51,732 nucleotides of DNA from Guillardia theta CCMP2712. Lineage: Eukaryota > Cryptophyceae > Pyrenomonadales > Geminigeraceae. The translations under genes were made by a program, and so were the position numbers. Location of the stretch: assembly GCF_000315625.1 (NCBI RefSeq), contig NW_005434651.1, positions 92,205 through 143,936 of the forward strand, in the 5' to 3' direction. Below the pieces are notes generated by a model, which saw only the letters and a list, made by a program, of their open reading frames with translations, had not been told where the DNA came from and made no database searches. Positions 11,091 through 26,161 of the stretch are shown one piece after another. How positions within the stretch are numbered: position 1 is the first letter of the stretch; every line of letters starts with the position of its first letter.

Positions 11091-12891
11091 CTAGAAGGCG
11101 CAGGCATAGAGGGCCATTGTGTTCTCACCATTCACGAGATCGCATGACTGGAGCACAAGTCAACCAATGAGCATCAGACCCGCAACACCTTACCCTTCCG
11201 TTGCCAGTAGGATCGAAGGTAAAAGTCTTCGCGTTCACCCACACCCTTGTCGCCGAGTTGCCCTGTACACGAAGAAAGTGAGCGTCACGATAATGGGGAA
11301 AGCAAGCAGCTTCACCTGAGTGAAGGCAGTAACCGCCTCGAAGTTGGAGCATCTCCCTCCATAGTGCCCGATGTCCATCCCATGTGTCAACGAGCTCGTG
11401 GAGAACATGTTGGCCAGTCGCCACCAGTCACGCTCATCCCATTCCTCGTGTGGCTGCCAAGCTTTGCAATCCTCGGGCAACTTGTCTTTGTTGTCCCTAG
11501 CAAGAGGGTCAGGCCATTAGAGCAGCTGACAAGGGACAGTACTCGATCTCGATAGACTTGAAGCACACGCCCCGGTACATCATTCCGCCAATGCGGCTGC
11601 ACTCCAACATTTTGGAAGGGGTTCCACGAGTTCCAGCCTCTCCAGCAGGTCCAGTGGGACCCTTCGGACCCTGGCCAAAGAGAATCAAGACTGAAAGTCT
11701 GAGGAGCAGCCTCCTACCTTGAGACCGACTGGGCCCTCTGGTCCCATCTCTCCCGGAACACCCTTGGGCCCGGCATCGCCCGTCGGGCCGATTGGGCCCT
11801 CAGGTCCTTGTTTGCCCTCGGGACCCTGCACACCGTCTTGCCCAGGATGACCAGGAAGTCCAGGAACTCCGTTCCAGCCTGAGCAGAGAGTAAGTAAAAC
11901 TGCAGGAACTGGCCTTGACTGACCAGCGGGTCCTTGCGGTCCAACCGGCCCGGTCGAGTTCTCCTTCTCAAGCATCTTATTCTCCAGATAGCCTAACTCA
12001 AGTCAAACAAACATCTCTTGCCCACTTCCAATACTCACTATCCTCGCGCTTCAACGCCTCCTTCATCTCAAAAACCCTGTCTTTCATGACGTCCTTGAGC
12101 TTCTTCATCTTCTCGACAGACTCCGCAATCCTTCGGTGGTTGACCTGACCGACATTCAGCGAACTTTGCAGACAGCAGTCCCGCTCATGATCACCTCATC
12201 AAGGTGCTCAAGAGATTTGATATATTCTTTGTTCTTCTCGATGTCCTCCTTCTGCTTCTTGATGGCTTCCTCATCCAACACAGGGCACATAGGACAGTCT
12301 CCGGGAGCCATGCTCACATCGCCGAAGCTGCGACACCAAGGATAAGGAACCTGAGGCCCCTAATTCGTCTCCTCACCGGATGATAGTCGGAGGAGGACCT
12401 GGAGGAGCAGGAAGCGTCTTAAACTTGATGGAACCCAAGGGACTTCCGTCACGTCCAACCACCTGCACCTTGCCCATCGGGGGTGTCTGGGAAATTGAAA
12501 TGAGAAAGAGGATGAGACCGAAACGTGTCCTTACTTTGATGTATCCCAGGCCGGGAGGATGTTCAGGTACATCGATGGCTCCGCTCACAGTGAAATCAGC
12601 AAGATTCTGCTTCCTGGCCTTCATGCTCAACAGCGCGAGGCGTTGATTCTACAGAAGTTTTCAACGCGTTGTTGCACTCTTTATGAACAGTGTCGACTGA
12701 CCTGATGGGATGAAGCTCTGCCATTGAACAGTACGATGACACAGACTGCCGCAACAGCAAGAACACTGGCCAGAAGGTATTTTCCAGCCCGCTTCTGTTA
12801 AAGTCTCGATTCAGCTTTTCAAGGCGAAATTGCAAACAGAGTATCTAGAGAAAATGTGCCGGAACTGGATCCTGAGAGCACTTATTGCCAT
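11091..12891 (-). CDS. Collagen-like single-pass membrane protein
   Basis: Start at 12891. A short cytoplasmic N-terminus precedes a transmembrane helix ([19 protein letters not shown]) in the exon at about 12,797-12,705. The ectodomain continues through a coiled-coil-like segment with Lys/Glu-rich heptads (about 12,300-12,000), then Gly-X-Y collagen repeats over at least three exons (11,970-11,655; for example [45 protein letters not shown]). A Cys/Trp-containing globular C-terminus follows ([20 protein letters not shown]) and ends MALYACAF at 11091. Introns are mostly about 40-60 nt; one near 12,840 is 47 nt. The layout (TM, coiled coil, collagen, globular head) recalls metazoan membrane collagens and fibrillar ectodomain proteins, where a coiled coil nucleates trimer formation. 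Trimerisation and a surface location are inference. Confidence 0.75.
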
Positions 12892-14614
12892 ACTTTGATA
12901 TGGAAAGATCTCCCAGGACGGAAAAATCAACACAATACATGAAATACGACTGTTTCTGCTGTCGTGATGGGAATCTATCTACTTTCTTTCATTTCTTCCA
13001 CAAGAGGATCTAACAATTGAAATCTTCTGACAGGTACTTAGTTGTGAGAAAACTATACGTGTGAAAAGACAAAGGCGCCCTAATCCACCATGAAAATCAA
13101 CTCATCTGCCCTGCACAGCCTTCCTGCCACAGAATCCGAGCAAACATGCAAGTGGCCAACCCTGACAGCATCACAACTAGGTCTCCATGTCTGCTCGCAG
13201 ACCATGATCGCATGTTTTGCTTCCAAGTCCTCTCCTCGTCCCAGCCTCTCTCACCTTCTCATCTGGCGGATGAAGCAGGAGATGATCTCTCTCCCCCGCC
13301 ATCCCGAAGGGTCGCCGCCGCTTCAACCACCGTTACAGGTGGTTGAAGCCTATGCTTGACCGTTACATCCCAATAACGCCAATTTATTTAGTCAACCTTG
13401 AGAAACGGGTTAAGATCTAGGTTAAATCCATAGGTGATCCTAGTTAAAGATTCCAGTTAACTCAATTGTGGTGCCACAACTTGGCAACCCACCGTCACAG
13501 GCTGTTTGTTGGAACTTGAACTGTCAACAACTTTGTTCTGCCGATGCATTCAAGTTCATGATGAGGTGGGCATGCACTGCCGCATCATCGAGTCAGAAGA
13601 TGCGGCGGCGATGTGCCATGCGATGCCGCAGCCTGTTCAACTCACTGTCACGGTTAGAAACTTTACCTCTGCCGCTGAGGCTGGCAAGGCTATGAAGAGT
13701 TGCTGAGGCAGGGCTTGGCCGGGCTTAACTTAATTTACTTTGACTTAGCGCAGGACGGGGCCCGGGACCGTGGGCGCACCGTAAAACAGTGCCATGCCCG
13801 GCAGCTTGACTAGGAGACCGTGAGAAGGACTGTAGCCGGGGAACGCCGCGCGGCGGCCCCGCGATCATCATCATGCACTGTGACAGGCCCTTGTGATCAG
13901 GCTATACTGTTGCACCGCCGCCGCGGAGCGATCCGCCGGTGTTGCCTGGGCAACTTCCGTTTGAAAGTTTCAAGTTTTAAGTCACTTCCAGGAACCGTTC
14001 AACGGGCGTGACGGTTTCTGGCCGCGTCCGATCACTGCCCGAGCCCGGCTGCTGAGGCAGGTCCGACGACAGTGGGCCGGCCGCGCCCGGCCCGGCGGGC
14101 CCGGCGGCGCGGCCGCAGTAATCAGTACTGAAAACACTCCGGATGGTGACTACGGATTGGTCGTATAGAGTCGGAGTTTGTTGCTACCGGAAGATTCAAA
14201 AAATTGAACTAGAGGAGGGCAAACTACCGTGACAGTAGCCATGCCGGCACTGCGAGCGGGCGAGCGATGGGCAGGCGAAGGGGAGGGGAGGGATGGAGGG
14301 ACTCTAAGAGAGATGAAAAGAACAGTGACTGAGGAGAAGAAAGTAGTGCCCTGTATGAGGAAAGGGAGGGATGAGAGGAAAAGGAAGAAAATGAGACAGG
14401 TTCAGGAGTATTGAGATAGCTTTAGCGTTGTTGACTATCAGCTTATAAACCTGCCTCAAGGTGGGCGAGAGACAGAAAGGTAAAGAATCAAGAACAAACT
14501 CGCTTCGATGCCTGATATCTCTGAAGAATCTTTACCTGATCGACCTGATTCACAGAGTCTCTTTCGATCTCTGCGGCCAATCCGTCATGGGAATTACATT
14601 TTCGTCGGACAAGA
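12892..14614. other. Gene-free region with GC-rich island
   Basis: No exon chain is supported. About 13,480-14,110 becomes very GC-rich, with runs of CCCGG/GGCCC (notably 14,070-14,115). It is flanked by AT-richer sequence with TTAACTTAATTTACTTTGAC near 13,725. Compositional and motif similarity to 23,880-24,660 and 49,205-49,740 suggests related dispersed sequences. Confidence 0.55.
13320..13349. repeat. Perfect 12-bp inverted repeat (hairpin)
   Basis: Arms GCTTCAACCACC and GGTGGTTGAAGC are perfectly complementary around a 6-nt loop (GTTACA). It lies just before the GC-rich island. It could be a terminator-like stem, a cruciform or an element end; no run of T follows it. Confidence 0.8.
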
Positions 14615-14702
14615 ATGAAAGCGATTGCTGCGGCTCTCGGAGAATGCTCATTGGAGCTCGTGGAGATATCTTTGAAAGTCGAAACAGAGCAGGTGTTAGC
14701 GT

Positions 14703-14741
<39 letters not shown>

Positions 14742-16245
14742 GTGATGGTGATGGTGATGGTGATGGTGATGGTGATGTAATAGTTGTTCTTGTTGTTGTT
14801 GTGGTGGTGGTGGTAGTTGTGGTGGACGTGAAGTCGAAGAATCTTCTGGTCACGTTAACGGTGATGTCAACATGACTTTGCTGCAAGGCATTCACGAGAA
14901 TGAATCTGGAGTTGGTTTGATTCTTCATGCCGATGCCGTGGGCTCTCACCTAGTAGTTCGTCAGGTCAGTCGTCCCCGCCCTTCACGTCTGATTTCTACC
15001 ACCTCCAGGTGCTGCCTCATAGCTCGGCAAAGCTGCAAGATGTTCAGGTCGGCGACGAGATCCTCGCCATCGACGGCATCAGCCTGTCGAGGTGTTCGAA
15101 CGAGCTGAGAACGAGCTGCTCCTGAAGAGGCCGCAGGGACCACATGGTGCCTGGAGGGCGATCACCTCTGGTAGGCAGAGATGCCAAGGACATGACGGTG
15201 CTGCTGAAGCGAAACAACCGGATCTTGAGCAAGAGGCTGTCACGAGCCTACAACATGTATCGTTCCTTCTCCCAAGAGTCCATCATCCACTGCATGCCCC
15301 CGCCAGGTGACGTTGCTCCTTCACGGCTGTATGGCTGATGCTTTCAGCTCAGCCTACAGCCGTCGAAGGTTGTCAGCCACAAGGGACGTGGAGCTTCCTT
15401 CAGCCTCCATCACTCCACGTTCCATGCAGGAAGGGGAAGTAGGAGGTGCGGCAGCAGCTCGAGCAACGAGCGAGGCGTCAGGTGCGTGTTGACGATGGGG
15501 AGGTGTCACTCTGACCTCGTCCTCCTCGCATCAGAAGTTGACTCACAGCCGTTGAATTCTGCTCGTTCCCTCGACGAAGTGAGCAGGTCTCCTCTCTCCT
15601 CCTCTCCCAGCTCTCCTCACTCGCTCTCAGCATCCGATCCCTCTCGGAGCTCAGCTCGTCCACCTATGGCATGCGCGGAAATGAAGACTCGTCCCTCCCC
15701 CCCCGCCCTCTGCCGCTCAAGCAGCCCGGCAGGTACTCGCAGCCTGTCAACCAAGCGAGGATGGGAGGCAAGCGAGCGTCGACCCTCCGGCATCCCCTCC
15801 GGACCTTGACGAACCAGCTAGTGCCGAGAGAGCAGTTGGATCACTCGCGAGATGGCGCGGGCAGAGTGCTGAGAACTCCGGGAAGGAGAAATATCCGACG
15901 AAACTCAAGGCTGTCTGAAGGCTTCAAGACGTGAGCCGCTGATCTCCTCCTCCTCCTCCTCCTCCTCCTCCTCCTCCTTTCTCTCCTCCTGCTCTTTTTC
16001 CTCTTCCTCACTCTCCATCTCCTCTGCCAGGTATGCGATGGAGAAGATCTTGCACGGCAATCGAACTTCCAACTTCTCAGGTGGAGGATGAGACGCGGCG
16101 GGAGAAGATTGACGAGATGGCAGACGGGTACAACAGCGACTCGAGCCTGCCGAGCTGCTACTCGGACTCAGCGATTGACATGGACCTGAACTTGACGGGG
16201 GAGAACATTGTTTGTGAGCAGCAAATGCCATGGTTTCATCGCTGA
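14615..16245 (+). CDS. PDZ-domain protein with Ser-rich tail
   Basis: A first exon from the ATG at 14615 (MKAIAAALGECSLELVEISL) appears to splice over a triplet-repeat intron to an exon at about 14,820-14,965 (GVGLILHADAVGSHLVV), then to PDZ core motifs VQVGDEILAIDGISLSR and, after a 45-nt intron, DMTVLLKRNN. Together they give one PDZ domain of about 100 residues. Downstream exons join in phase through introns of about 43-55 nt and encode a Ser/Arg-rich region (IRSLSELSSSTYGMRG, RRNIRRNSRLSEGFKT). The final exon ends CEQQMPWFHR with a stop at 16245. PDZ domains bind C-terminal peptides; the partner is unknown. The first exon and its junction are the least certain part. It is convergent with the methyltransferase gene, 80 bp away. 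Confidence 0.65.
14703..14820 (+). repeat. GAT/GGTGAT/GTT triplet-type repeat, probably intronic
   Basis: Twelve or so GAT units run into GGTGAT units and then GTT/GTG units. The reading frames of the flanking PDZ exons do not match across it, which supports an intronic location. Confidence 0.85.
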
Positions 16246-16326
16246 GATCTTAATGCTGCAGGATGCAAGGAAAAACTGCTAGTTCAACACTCGATGTTAG
16301 TCTGTGCAAGGAGATGCAAGAAAGGA

Positions 16327-18768
16327 TCATAGCGATGGTTCTGTCTCTTGTGGTGTGTCCTGCTCGGCCTGCTCGGGGGCTGCTGACCCACCAGCTTTCG
16401 GGTTCTGAGTAGAAGTGATGAGCAGGGTTGCGTGATAGAACTGAATTTACCGGGATGAGAGGAGTGAGAGCTCGAACCTGAAATAGAAACACAATGAACG
16501 AACGAACGAACAAACGAACGAAGACAACATCAGCAACACGAACCAATGAACGAATGCAGACAACATCAGCAACATAACAGCAACACATGGTGACTTGATT
16601 GCTCGTGACAAGTTACCTGAGTCTTCAAAACTTCCTTCTCCTCATCCTTACCCAAGTTCTGGCAGAGGGTCAGTGTCCTTACGGACAAAGACAACTGCGT
16701 AAACCTCCAAGACGAAGATGGTCGGAACTAGATCGCCAGTCTTGACCGCACACATGGACAAGATCTTCCGTGATGTCAGTGGTTTGCAATCATGCCGATA
16801 GCAGATTACCCGGAACAATCCCAACTTCCTCACCAGCTCAAGGACCTTTCAGAAAGGATCTCTCAGGTTTGATTGAAGACCAGGAAATCCCTCACCATCT
16901 CACACCTCTGCACAAGGAAAACCAACCGTCCTCCCACCTGAAGTACCTTCATCATTCAGCTATGTAAACCCTCGACCCTCACCCGCAGGATCTTGGCGGA
17001 GGAGAACAGAAATCCTTTGTAGATCCTCTCCAGATCAGCATCCTTGCCCACTCGGACCTGCCCACGAGCTCAGAGCTTTTGCTCTCCGATTCCTCTGACG
17101 CGTCACCCCCCATGGCGGGTTTGTCACGATCACGTCGAAGGAGTTGGAGCTGAACGATCGATCGAGGACGCGAGCATTGAGCTCCTGCAAGCGGATCAGG
17201 GGAAAGGAGAGAGCTTGAACCAGAGGCAAGGGAGTGAAGTGAGGAAGGAGACGAGAAAAGAAGGGAATGAAAAAAAAGACCGTGAACTCGACGAGATGTT
17301 CGATCATCGACGCCTTGGCATTCGCTTTCGCTCCCTCCACAACTGCATGCTTTCACTCTCGACCTCTCAGTCAGACCCTCACCAGTCTTGGATCTGTCAC
17401 ATCCACACAGCCTGCCTGCCTTGTCCCTGGGGGCGCGGCTGCAACTGAGCAGGAGGGATCGACCACACAAGGAAGCAGCTCACCCGAAGATGCATGCCGC
17501 CTCCATCGGTATCGTCCCTCCTCCGCAGAACGGATCCAGCAACGAGCCGCCATCCTTGAGCCCTGCCTGTGCGTCAAGGGGTGGGAGGCAGAGCAAGCGG
17601 TTGGGAGGAACCTGACATTCGGATCATGCAGTACGCCACGTTCGGCTTCAATGTGACGCTTCGCTGCCAAGAGGGTGAGGGAGTGAAGACTGTGAGGGCT
17701 GCTGCTGACCACGAACGCCAGTTTGTGTCTCCTCGAAAGCTAGACTCCGTATGAGTGAGGACAGCAGCAAGAGAGATCGAGGCAAGGAGAAGAAAAGGGA
17801 GGAGATGGATGAAAGGAGGAGATGGGGGCTAGTAGGGAAGGCACAGGGAGACTGTAAGGAAGCTCACCTGATCTTTGTTGGGCATCGAGCACACGAGCAC
17901 CTGAGGGGAGAGTGAGAGGGAGGTGAACACGACTGAACAAGACCAACCTTGTCCATGACGATGTCCACACGAATGCAGACCTGAAGTCATCGGCAAGTCT
18001 CAAACAAGATTAGAGCAAAGTCGTCGATTCTTCTTTACCTCGAATTTTTTCATGTCTGCTCGTACCTGTACGAACAAACTCATCACAAATCATGCTCCTC
18101 CCTCGCACCCTCGCTCCCTCTCTTTTTGCGCTTTGTCCGTCAAGCAAACTCGTACTTTCCTTGTATTTCTCATGCAGAACGGAACCGACCTCTCGTTCAA
18201 CCTGAGGTCGATCAGATTCAATTCACGTTTCTCCCTCCTCAGTACTGACTTGGCTGCTCTGGAATCCATGCTCATCGGACTTGCTTGTCTCCATGGCTGC
18301 TGAAATTATCTCCTCGGCAGCATCTGTCGCGATCTCTGAATGTGTCTTTTCTGTTCGAGCTTTCTTCGCTGAACGATCTTCCCCGAGGGCTTTTGTATCC
18401 TGCTTCTTAATATCTCAACTCCCTCCTCCACACTAGGATGTTTCCGGTACCTTGTTCCCCACCATTCGCATGCTTCCCACCCTCTCTGAAACGAGCTGAC
18501 CTGTTAGGGATGGGAAGGAGGAGAAGGAATGGCCCCACCTGACCGGACTCGGAAGCTCTCAGCTGATCCCATCACCGAGTCCAGCTGAGGAAACAAGTCT
18601 GTGGGGTTGAGACAACAAGAATGAGGATGGAGGAGAAGCGAAGATGGTCTTGCCTTGCACTCCTTTGCAGATCGCCTGGATCAGCTCTTGGCCTCTTCCT
18701 ACCATGACAAACAATCAGAACCAAGTTGCAGTAAATGCCGAGTTTGAGTTTCAAGCGGAGGAGCATGA

Positions 18769-18802
<34 letters not shown>

Positions 18803-19674
18803 GGTGGTGGTGGTGGTGGTGGTGGTGGTGGTGGTGGTGGTGGTGGTGGTGATGATGAAGGTGATGATGATGAAGGTGATGATGAAGTTGATGATGAAGG
18901 TGATGATGATGAAGGTAATGATGATGGTGATGATGACGATGCTGAGATGGGCATCGCTGGTGGAAGGGTAGATTAGATCATGGAGCACCAGCTTCAGGGA
19001 GCAAGAAGTAGCCGTGGAACTTGAGGACGTCGTGGGCACTTCTCAGCTCTTGCAGCTTCTCGGCATCTTTCACGTCTGTGAGGCCGAGGTATCTGAACAC
19101 CTCTACTGTCAAGGATCTCAATCAACTCCAACAGCTCGGTGTCACCCGGGGCATCCGAAGCAGCTGGGATGGACGGCTCCCACGTGGCAGATGCTCCTGA
19201 CCTCACTTGCTAGCTCGAGAGTCAGCTGGAAAGAGTCAGCTGGAGCGGAGCTCGGGACCTGCTATGCGCTCGAGTCCTGGGTTGGTGGTGACGAGCTGAG
19301 AGCACTTGATGTCTTTCCTCTCCTTGTCTTCCCCACCAGCAGGATCCTGGCAGGAAGATGAGCAGCTGGAGCAGAGGTCAGCCTCCCTCCTACCTCAGAG
19401 GGGAAGGAGGAGAGGAACTCTTTGACTCCATCGCTCAGCTGTGAAGCTTTCTGTCGTGCCGTGAGGACACGAGGACGCGTATCGGACAGCAAACCTGCGA
19501 GATGCTCTGCGGCAGCCTGACTGAGGTGTTGAGGAACATGAAGCGCTTTAGATCATCTTGCGACAGATGTCATGAGAACCCCAAGGAACAAGATACTTTC
19601 GCACCAAGGGCTCCCTGGATCACAGCGATGGTGTGATAGGCATCGGCATCCATCTCTTCACGGGCGACACTCAT
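16327..19674 (-). CDS. THUMP-domain RNA methyltransferase (Trm14/THUMPD2/3-like)
   Basis: Many small exons (about 18-20) with introns of about 40-60 nt. The start is the ATG at 19674 (MSVAREEMDADAYHTIAVIQ); the last exon ends QETEPSL at 16327. A THUMP domain (RNA binding) is shown by ELIQAICKGVQ, SAESFRVRS and VCIRVDIVMDKVLVCSMP (about 18,690-17,850). The Rossmann methyltransferase domain follows: LLDPFCGGGTIPMEAACIF (SAM-binding loop, about 17,550-17,480), TDPRLVEGAKANA, SFDVIVTNPPWG (catalytic motif IV, about 17,130-17,100) and RIYKGFLFSSAKILR. NPPW/DPPY motifs mark amino-methyltransferases; relatives make N2-methylguanosine in tRNA or snRNA. Which position is modified cannot be told from sequence. 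One intron near 18,640 seems to be GC-AG, and a long intron (18,990-18,695) carries a triplet repeat. Confidence 0.82.
18765..18935 (+). repeat. GAT/GGT triplet repeat inside an intron
   Basis: GAT units, about 22 GGT units, then GATGAAG-type units. It lies between THUMP-domain exons of the methyltransferase gene on the opposite strand. Confidence 0.9.
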
Positions 19675-20027
19675 GCAAGCTCGAGGTTCTGGAGTGAGAA
19701 CCATGAGACAAGCACAAGAACATCACAAAGACTTCAAGATGAGAGTTTAGCTCCGTGTCTTCCGACGAATCAGCCTCCAATTTCTAGTATCAATCTCTAC
19801 CTCAATCCTACCTTTGCTCTTGTCCTGCTGCTATCAAACGAGCCACCTTGAGTATCTTCAGCATCTTTCAGTCAGTCTATCTGTCTGTTCGTCCTCTCTT
19901 GTGCTTCATCTTTCCCTCCTCCTTCCCTTCCAAGCTAGTCGCTCCCGCATTTCCTTGGATGCGGAGTCCGATGCGTCTCTCTGGAAGTCAAGAGAGGGGA
20001 TGAGGGCCCAGTCGGGAAGGCGTCGGG
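19675..20027. other. Divergent intergenic spacer
   Basis: About 350 bp between the starts of the methyltransferase (-) and fucosyltransferase (+) genes. It contains a TATCTGTCTG-type pyrimidine stretch around 19,880. It probably holds both promoters; no specific element is recognised. Confidence 0.4.
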
Positions 20028-23498
<3,471 letters not shown>

Positions 23499-24173
23499 AC
23501 AACGCGACTGGACGGCAGGCTGAACTTGTGGATGAGGTTTCTGATTGTTGAGGCTCAACGTTCTAGCTTGCGAGCGCATTGCAACATGCCTGTGGACTTA
23601 GTCGAGCTGGAGACAGTCAGCTGACATCGGATCAGGCATCGTCACGGTTCGAGCATGACAAGGATGTACAGGAGTGGTTCAGTGATTGATAGTTAGCCTG
23701 CACTGCGTGCGAGTGAAGCGACTGAGGGCGATGAGAGAAAGTTGCTCGTCCGATGATCATCGCCAAGATCTCCCTCGGACTCGGCCCCAGGAGTTGTCAA
23801 AATCACTGGTGACCTTCCGAGTCTTTCAAGGTCTCGAAGAGTTCAAGTTACCCTATGGCACATTCTCCCATCATTCGTCGTTCATCAAGTTGAAACTTGC
23901 CGGGCCCGGGCCCGCCGGGTCAGTCACTGAACCGTCAATCAAGTTGAAAGCCCGGCCCCGGGCGGCCGGGCCCTGGCACTGAAGGGTACGGTCATTGAGT
24001 CCGGTGACTCGGTCCGATCAACTCCGAGTGACCGTACTCCCGGGCCGGGCGAATCATCGCGGCCTTTCCGCCTTGGGGCGGTGACTTACGGGCGCGGCGT
24101 GGATTAGTAGTAGGAGACAAGAAAAGTTGATTAAAACGGTCACGTGAATGTCTGAATTTTCACTCAGCAAAGT

Positions 24174-24196
24174 TAAGTTAAATCAGCACGGAGGAC
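24174..24196 (+). repeat. Degenerate extra copy of the element end
   Basis: TAAGTTAAATCAGCACGGAG followed by GACA matches the right terminal repeat at 24633-24660 with small indels and substitutions. It sits 35 bp outside the left terminus, suggesting a neighbouring or nested relic. Confidence 0.6.
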
Positions 24197-24231
24197 AGTG
24201 ACGGCTCGGACATGTATCATATGGTGGTAGG

Positions 24232-24660
24232 GATTGTCCTCGTACTGATTTTAACTTACTGGGCCTCCAGTTTGAGTGCGGCGGGCTGCGGCGGCGTCCC
24301 TTGAGAGCCAACCGTCGGTTCAACGGTTCGCACTCCAAGTGTTCAGTGCCGTTTGTCGGACTGTCATGGTCACCCGACACAATTCACGGTCCGTCAGCCT
24401 TCAGGCTCCTCGCAACCCAACGGCTGTCGTTGAGAATCTTCTGACCGCGTCCCTGAGATGGCAGCAGGTACCAGTCAGTCACAGAGTTAGGCTCAGGGGC
24501 CCCCGAACGTGACAGATCGGACCGTCTGTGTGACTCGCCAGTGCTGAGGGACGCGCCTCGCGACTCCGGGAGTCTGCGGCGGAGAGCCGCGAGATTGAGA
24601 GGGGACAGGGGCAAGATTCCTTTACTCAAAGTTAAGTTAAAAATCAGTACGAGGACAATC
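24232..24660. mobile_element. Putative 429-bp element with 27/28-bp terminal inverted repeats
   Basis: The left end (24232-24258) begins GATTGTCCTCGTACTGATTT and ends AACTTA. The right end (24633-24660) is its reverse complement, with a single extra base in the T run, so 27 of 28 positions agree. AGG abuts both ends, which could be a 3-bp target duplication. The interior is GC-rich with no long ORF, so a non-autonomous DNA transposon (MITE-like) fits. A degenerate copy of the right end lies at 24174-24196. The inverted repeats are seen directly; mobility is inferred. Confidence 0.55.
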
Positions 24661-25097
24661 AGGAGAGTTCGGTCCGAGTCCGACGTGCCCCCTTTCAGTC
24701 AAAGATGGTTCCTCATATGACCCGGAGGCTGCCGCAGTGCGTTTGCTCTTCCCGTACGACTCGGTACACCCTGAACGTGACGGGGAAATATGGGTGACCG
24801 GAGCATTTGAGGGGGTGGGGGTGGGTAGTACCGTACATTGCACCTTGGCGGGGGTACTTATTAGACAAAATGATCCATTTTGAGGGGGTAGGGTTATACA
24901 GGGGGTGGTAAGGGGGGGTCCACAGGGAGAATGTCTCCCACGGTCTATCTCGTTAATTTTTTTGGCAGGGGCAACAGACCAAAAACATTTTATATTTAAA
25001 ATATTTTATCTACAACCTGAAAATCCCAACCCTGGACTGCATCACCCTACCCAACCCCTCCGACCCACCCTTCCGCTTCCCTCCACACACACTACCC

Positions 25098-25145
25098 CCT
25101 TCCCCCTTCCCCCTTCCCCCTTCCCCCTTCCCCCTTCCCCCTTCC
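25098..25145 (+). repeat. CCCCCTT heptamer tandem array
   Basis: About seven near-perfect CCCCCTT units. The opposite strand is a run of G5 blocks, a possible G-quadruplex former. Confidence 0.85.
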
Positions 25146-25880
25146 TCGTTTCCCCCTCCGCAAGCCTAAAACAACCCGTACTACACCCAGTCCTTCACCC
25201 CACCCTATTTTTCAAAGGGATTCAATCACCACATTGTAGGGCATGGTAGCCACTTTCAAGGTACCCCTACCCCTGGCAAACCAGAAATCTGAAGCAAAAA
25301 TTTGGTTTTCCGATCTCTTAACTCCTTCTCGAAGGGGGTGGGGGTGTACACCCTACCGGCTATTGAGGGCTTCAGGTTGGTCTATGTACGGGTGTATCAA
25401 GCAGACGCCGGGTTGTGATCGATGGGTGTTCTCCGGTTCTCAGGAGTTAAATGTGAAAAAGAGCGATGTCGAGGATTATATAAACACTTGTTTGATTAAA
25501 ATGATTTGAACTGTTGTAGCATCGTCTGAGAAGCCAAACGTCCCAATTTAATACTGTTTTTAAGTCTGAAGAAGGTTGGTCGATGGGGTAGGTAATTGAG
25601 AAGTCAGGGGTGATAAGAACCACCGGTGGTGAAAATCTTGTGATCTACCCCATACAACGTAAGATATGGTAGGGGTTATCCGTAATTCAGAGGCTTAAAA
25701 TCACCCACATGGGGGTCGGCAAATTGACAGGGGTATGGCCTGGGGGCAGAGGGGGTAATGTCAGCAGTAAAGCGGAGAAGGAGTTATCTCCAAGGGTTTT
25801 ATCGTTAGAAAGGAAACCAGAGGCAGGAGCCCGACGAAACGAGAACAAGGCCCACGCAGAGACACACATAAAGTTTGAGC

Positions 25881-26018
25881 ACAAAGGACAAGGACAAGGA
25901 CAAGGACAAGGACAAGGACAAGGACAAGGACAAGGGCAAGGGCAAGGGCAAGGACAAGGACAAGGACAAGGTCAAGGTGAAGGTCAAGGATAAGGATAAG
26001 GAAAAGGATAAGGATAAG
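25881..26018 (+). repeat. ACAAGG/GATAAG hexamer repeat
   Basis: About 17 ACAAGG-type hexamers (with GCAAGG variants) grade into GATAAG units. It lies about 145 bp upstream of the ATG at 26162, likely promoter or 5'UTR. Confidence 0.9.
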
Positions 26019-26161
26019 TTGTACGGGAACAAGAAGGGAGCTGGGAGACTGTGAAACGGTCTGAAAGGAAAGCACGAGAAGCGCAGTACCTCTGTAGAAG
26101 ACGAGAGAAGTCTGCTCCAGCAGGTGAATCGGACACGAGGGAAGCTACATTACAAGCTTGA

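Larger units (their letters stand above)
23499..26161. other. Gene-free accessory region: GC-rich island plus G-tract block
   Basis: No exon chain is supported. About 23,880-24,080 and 24,260-24,600 are GC-rich with GGCCCGGG-type runs and repeated CAGTCAC motifs. About 24,780-25,760 differs: it is AT-richer but full of GGGGGT/GGGGTA runs on + and a CCCCCTT heptamer array near 25,098-25,145. A hexamer repeat precedes the next gene. Confidence 0.55.
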
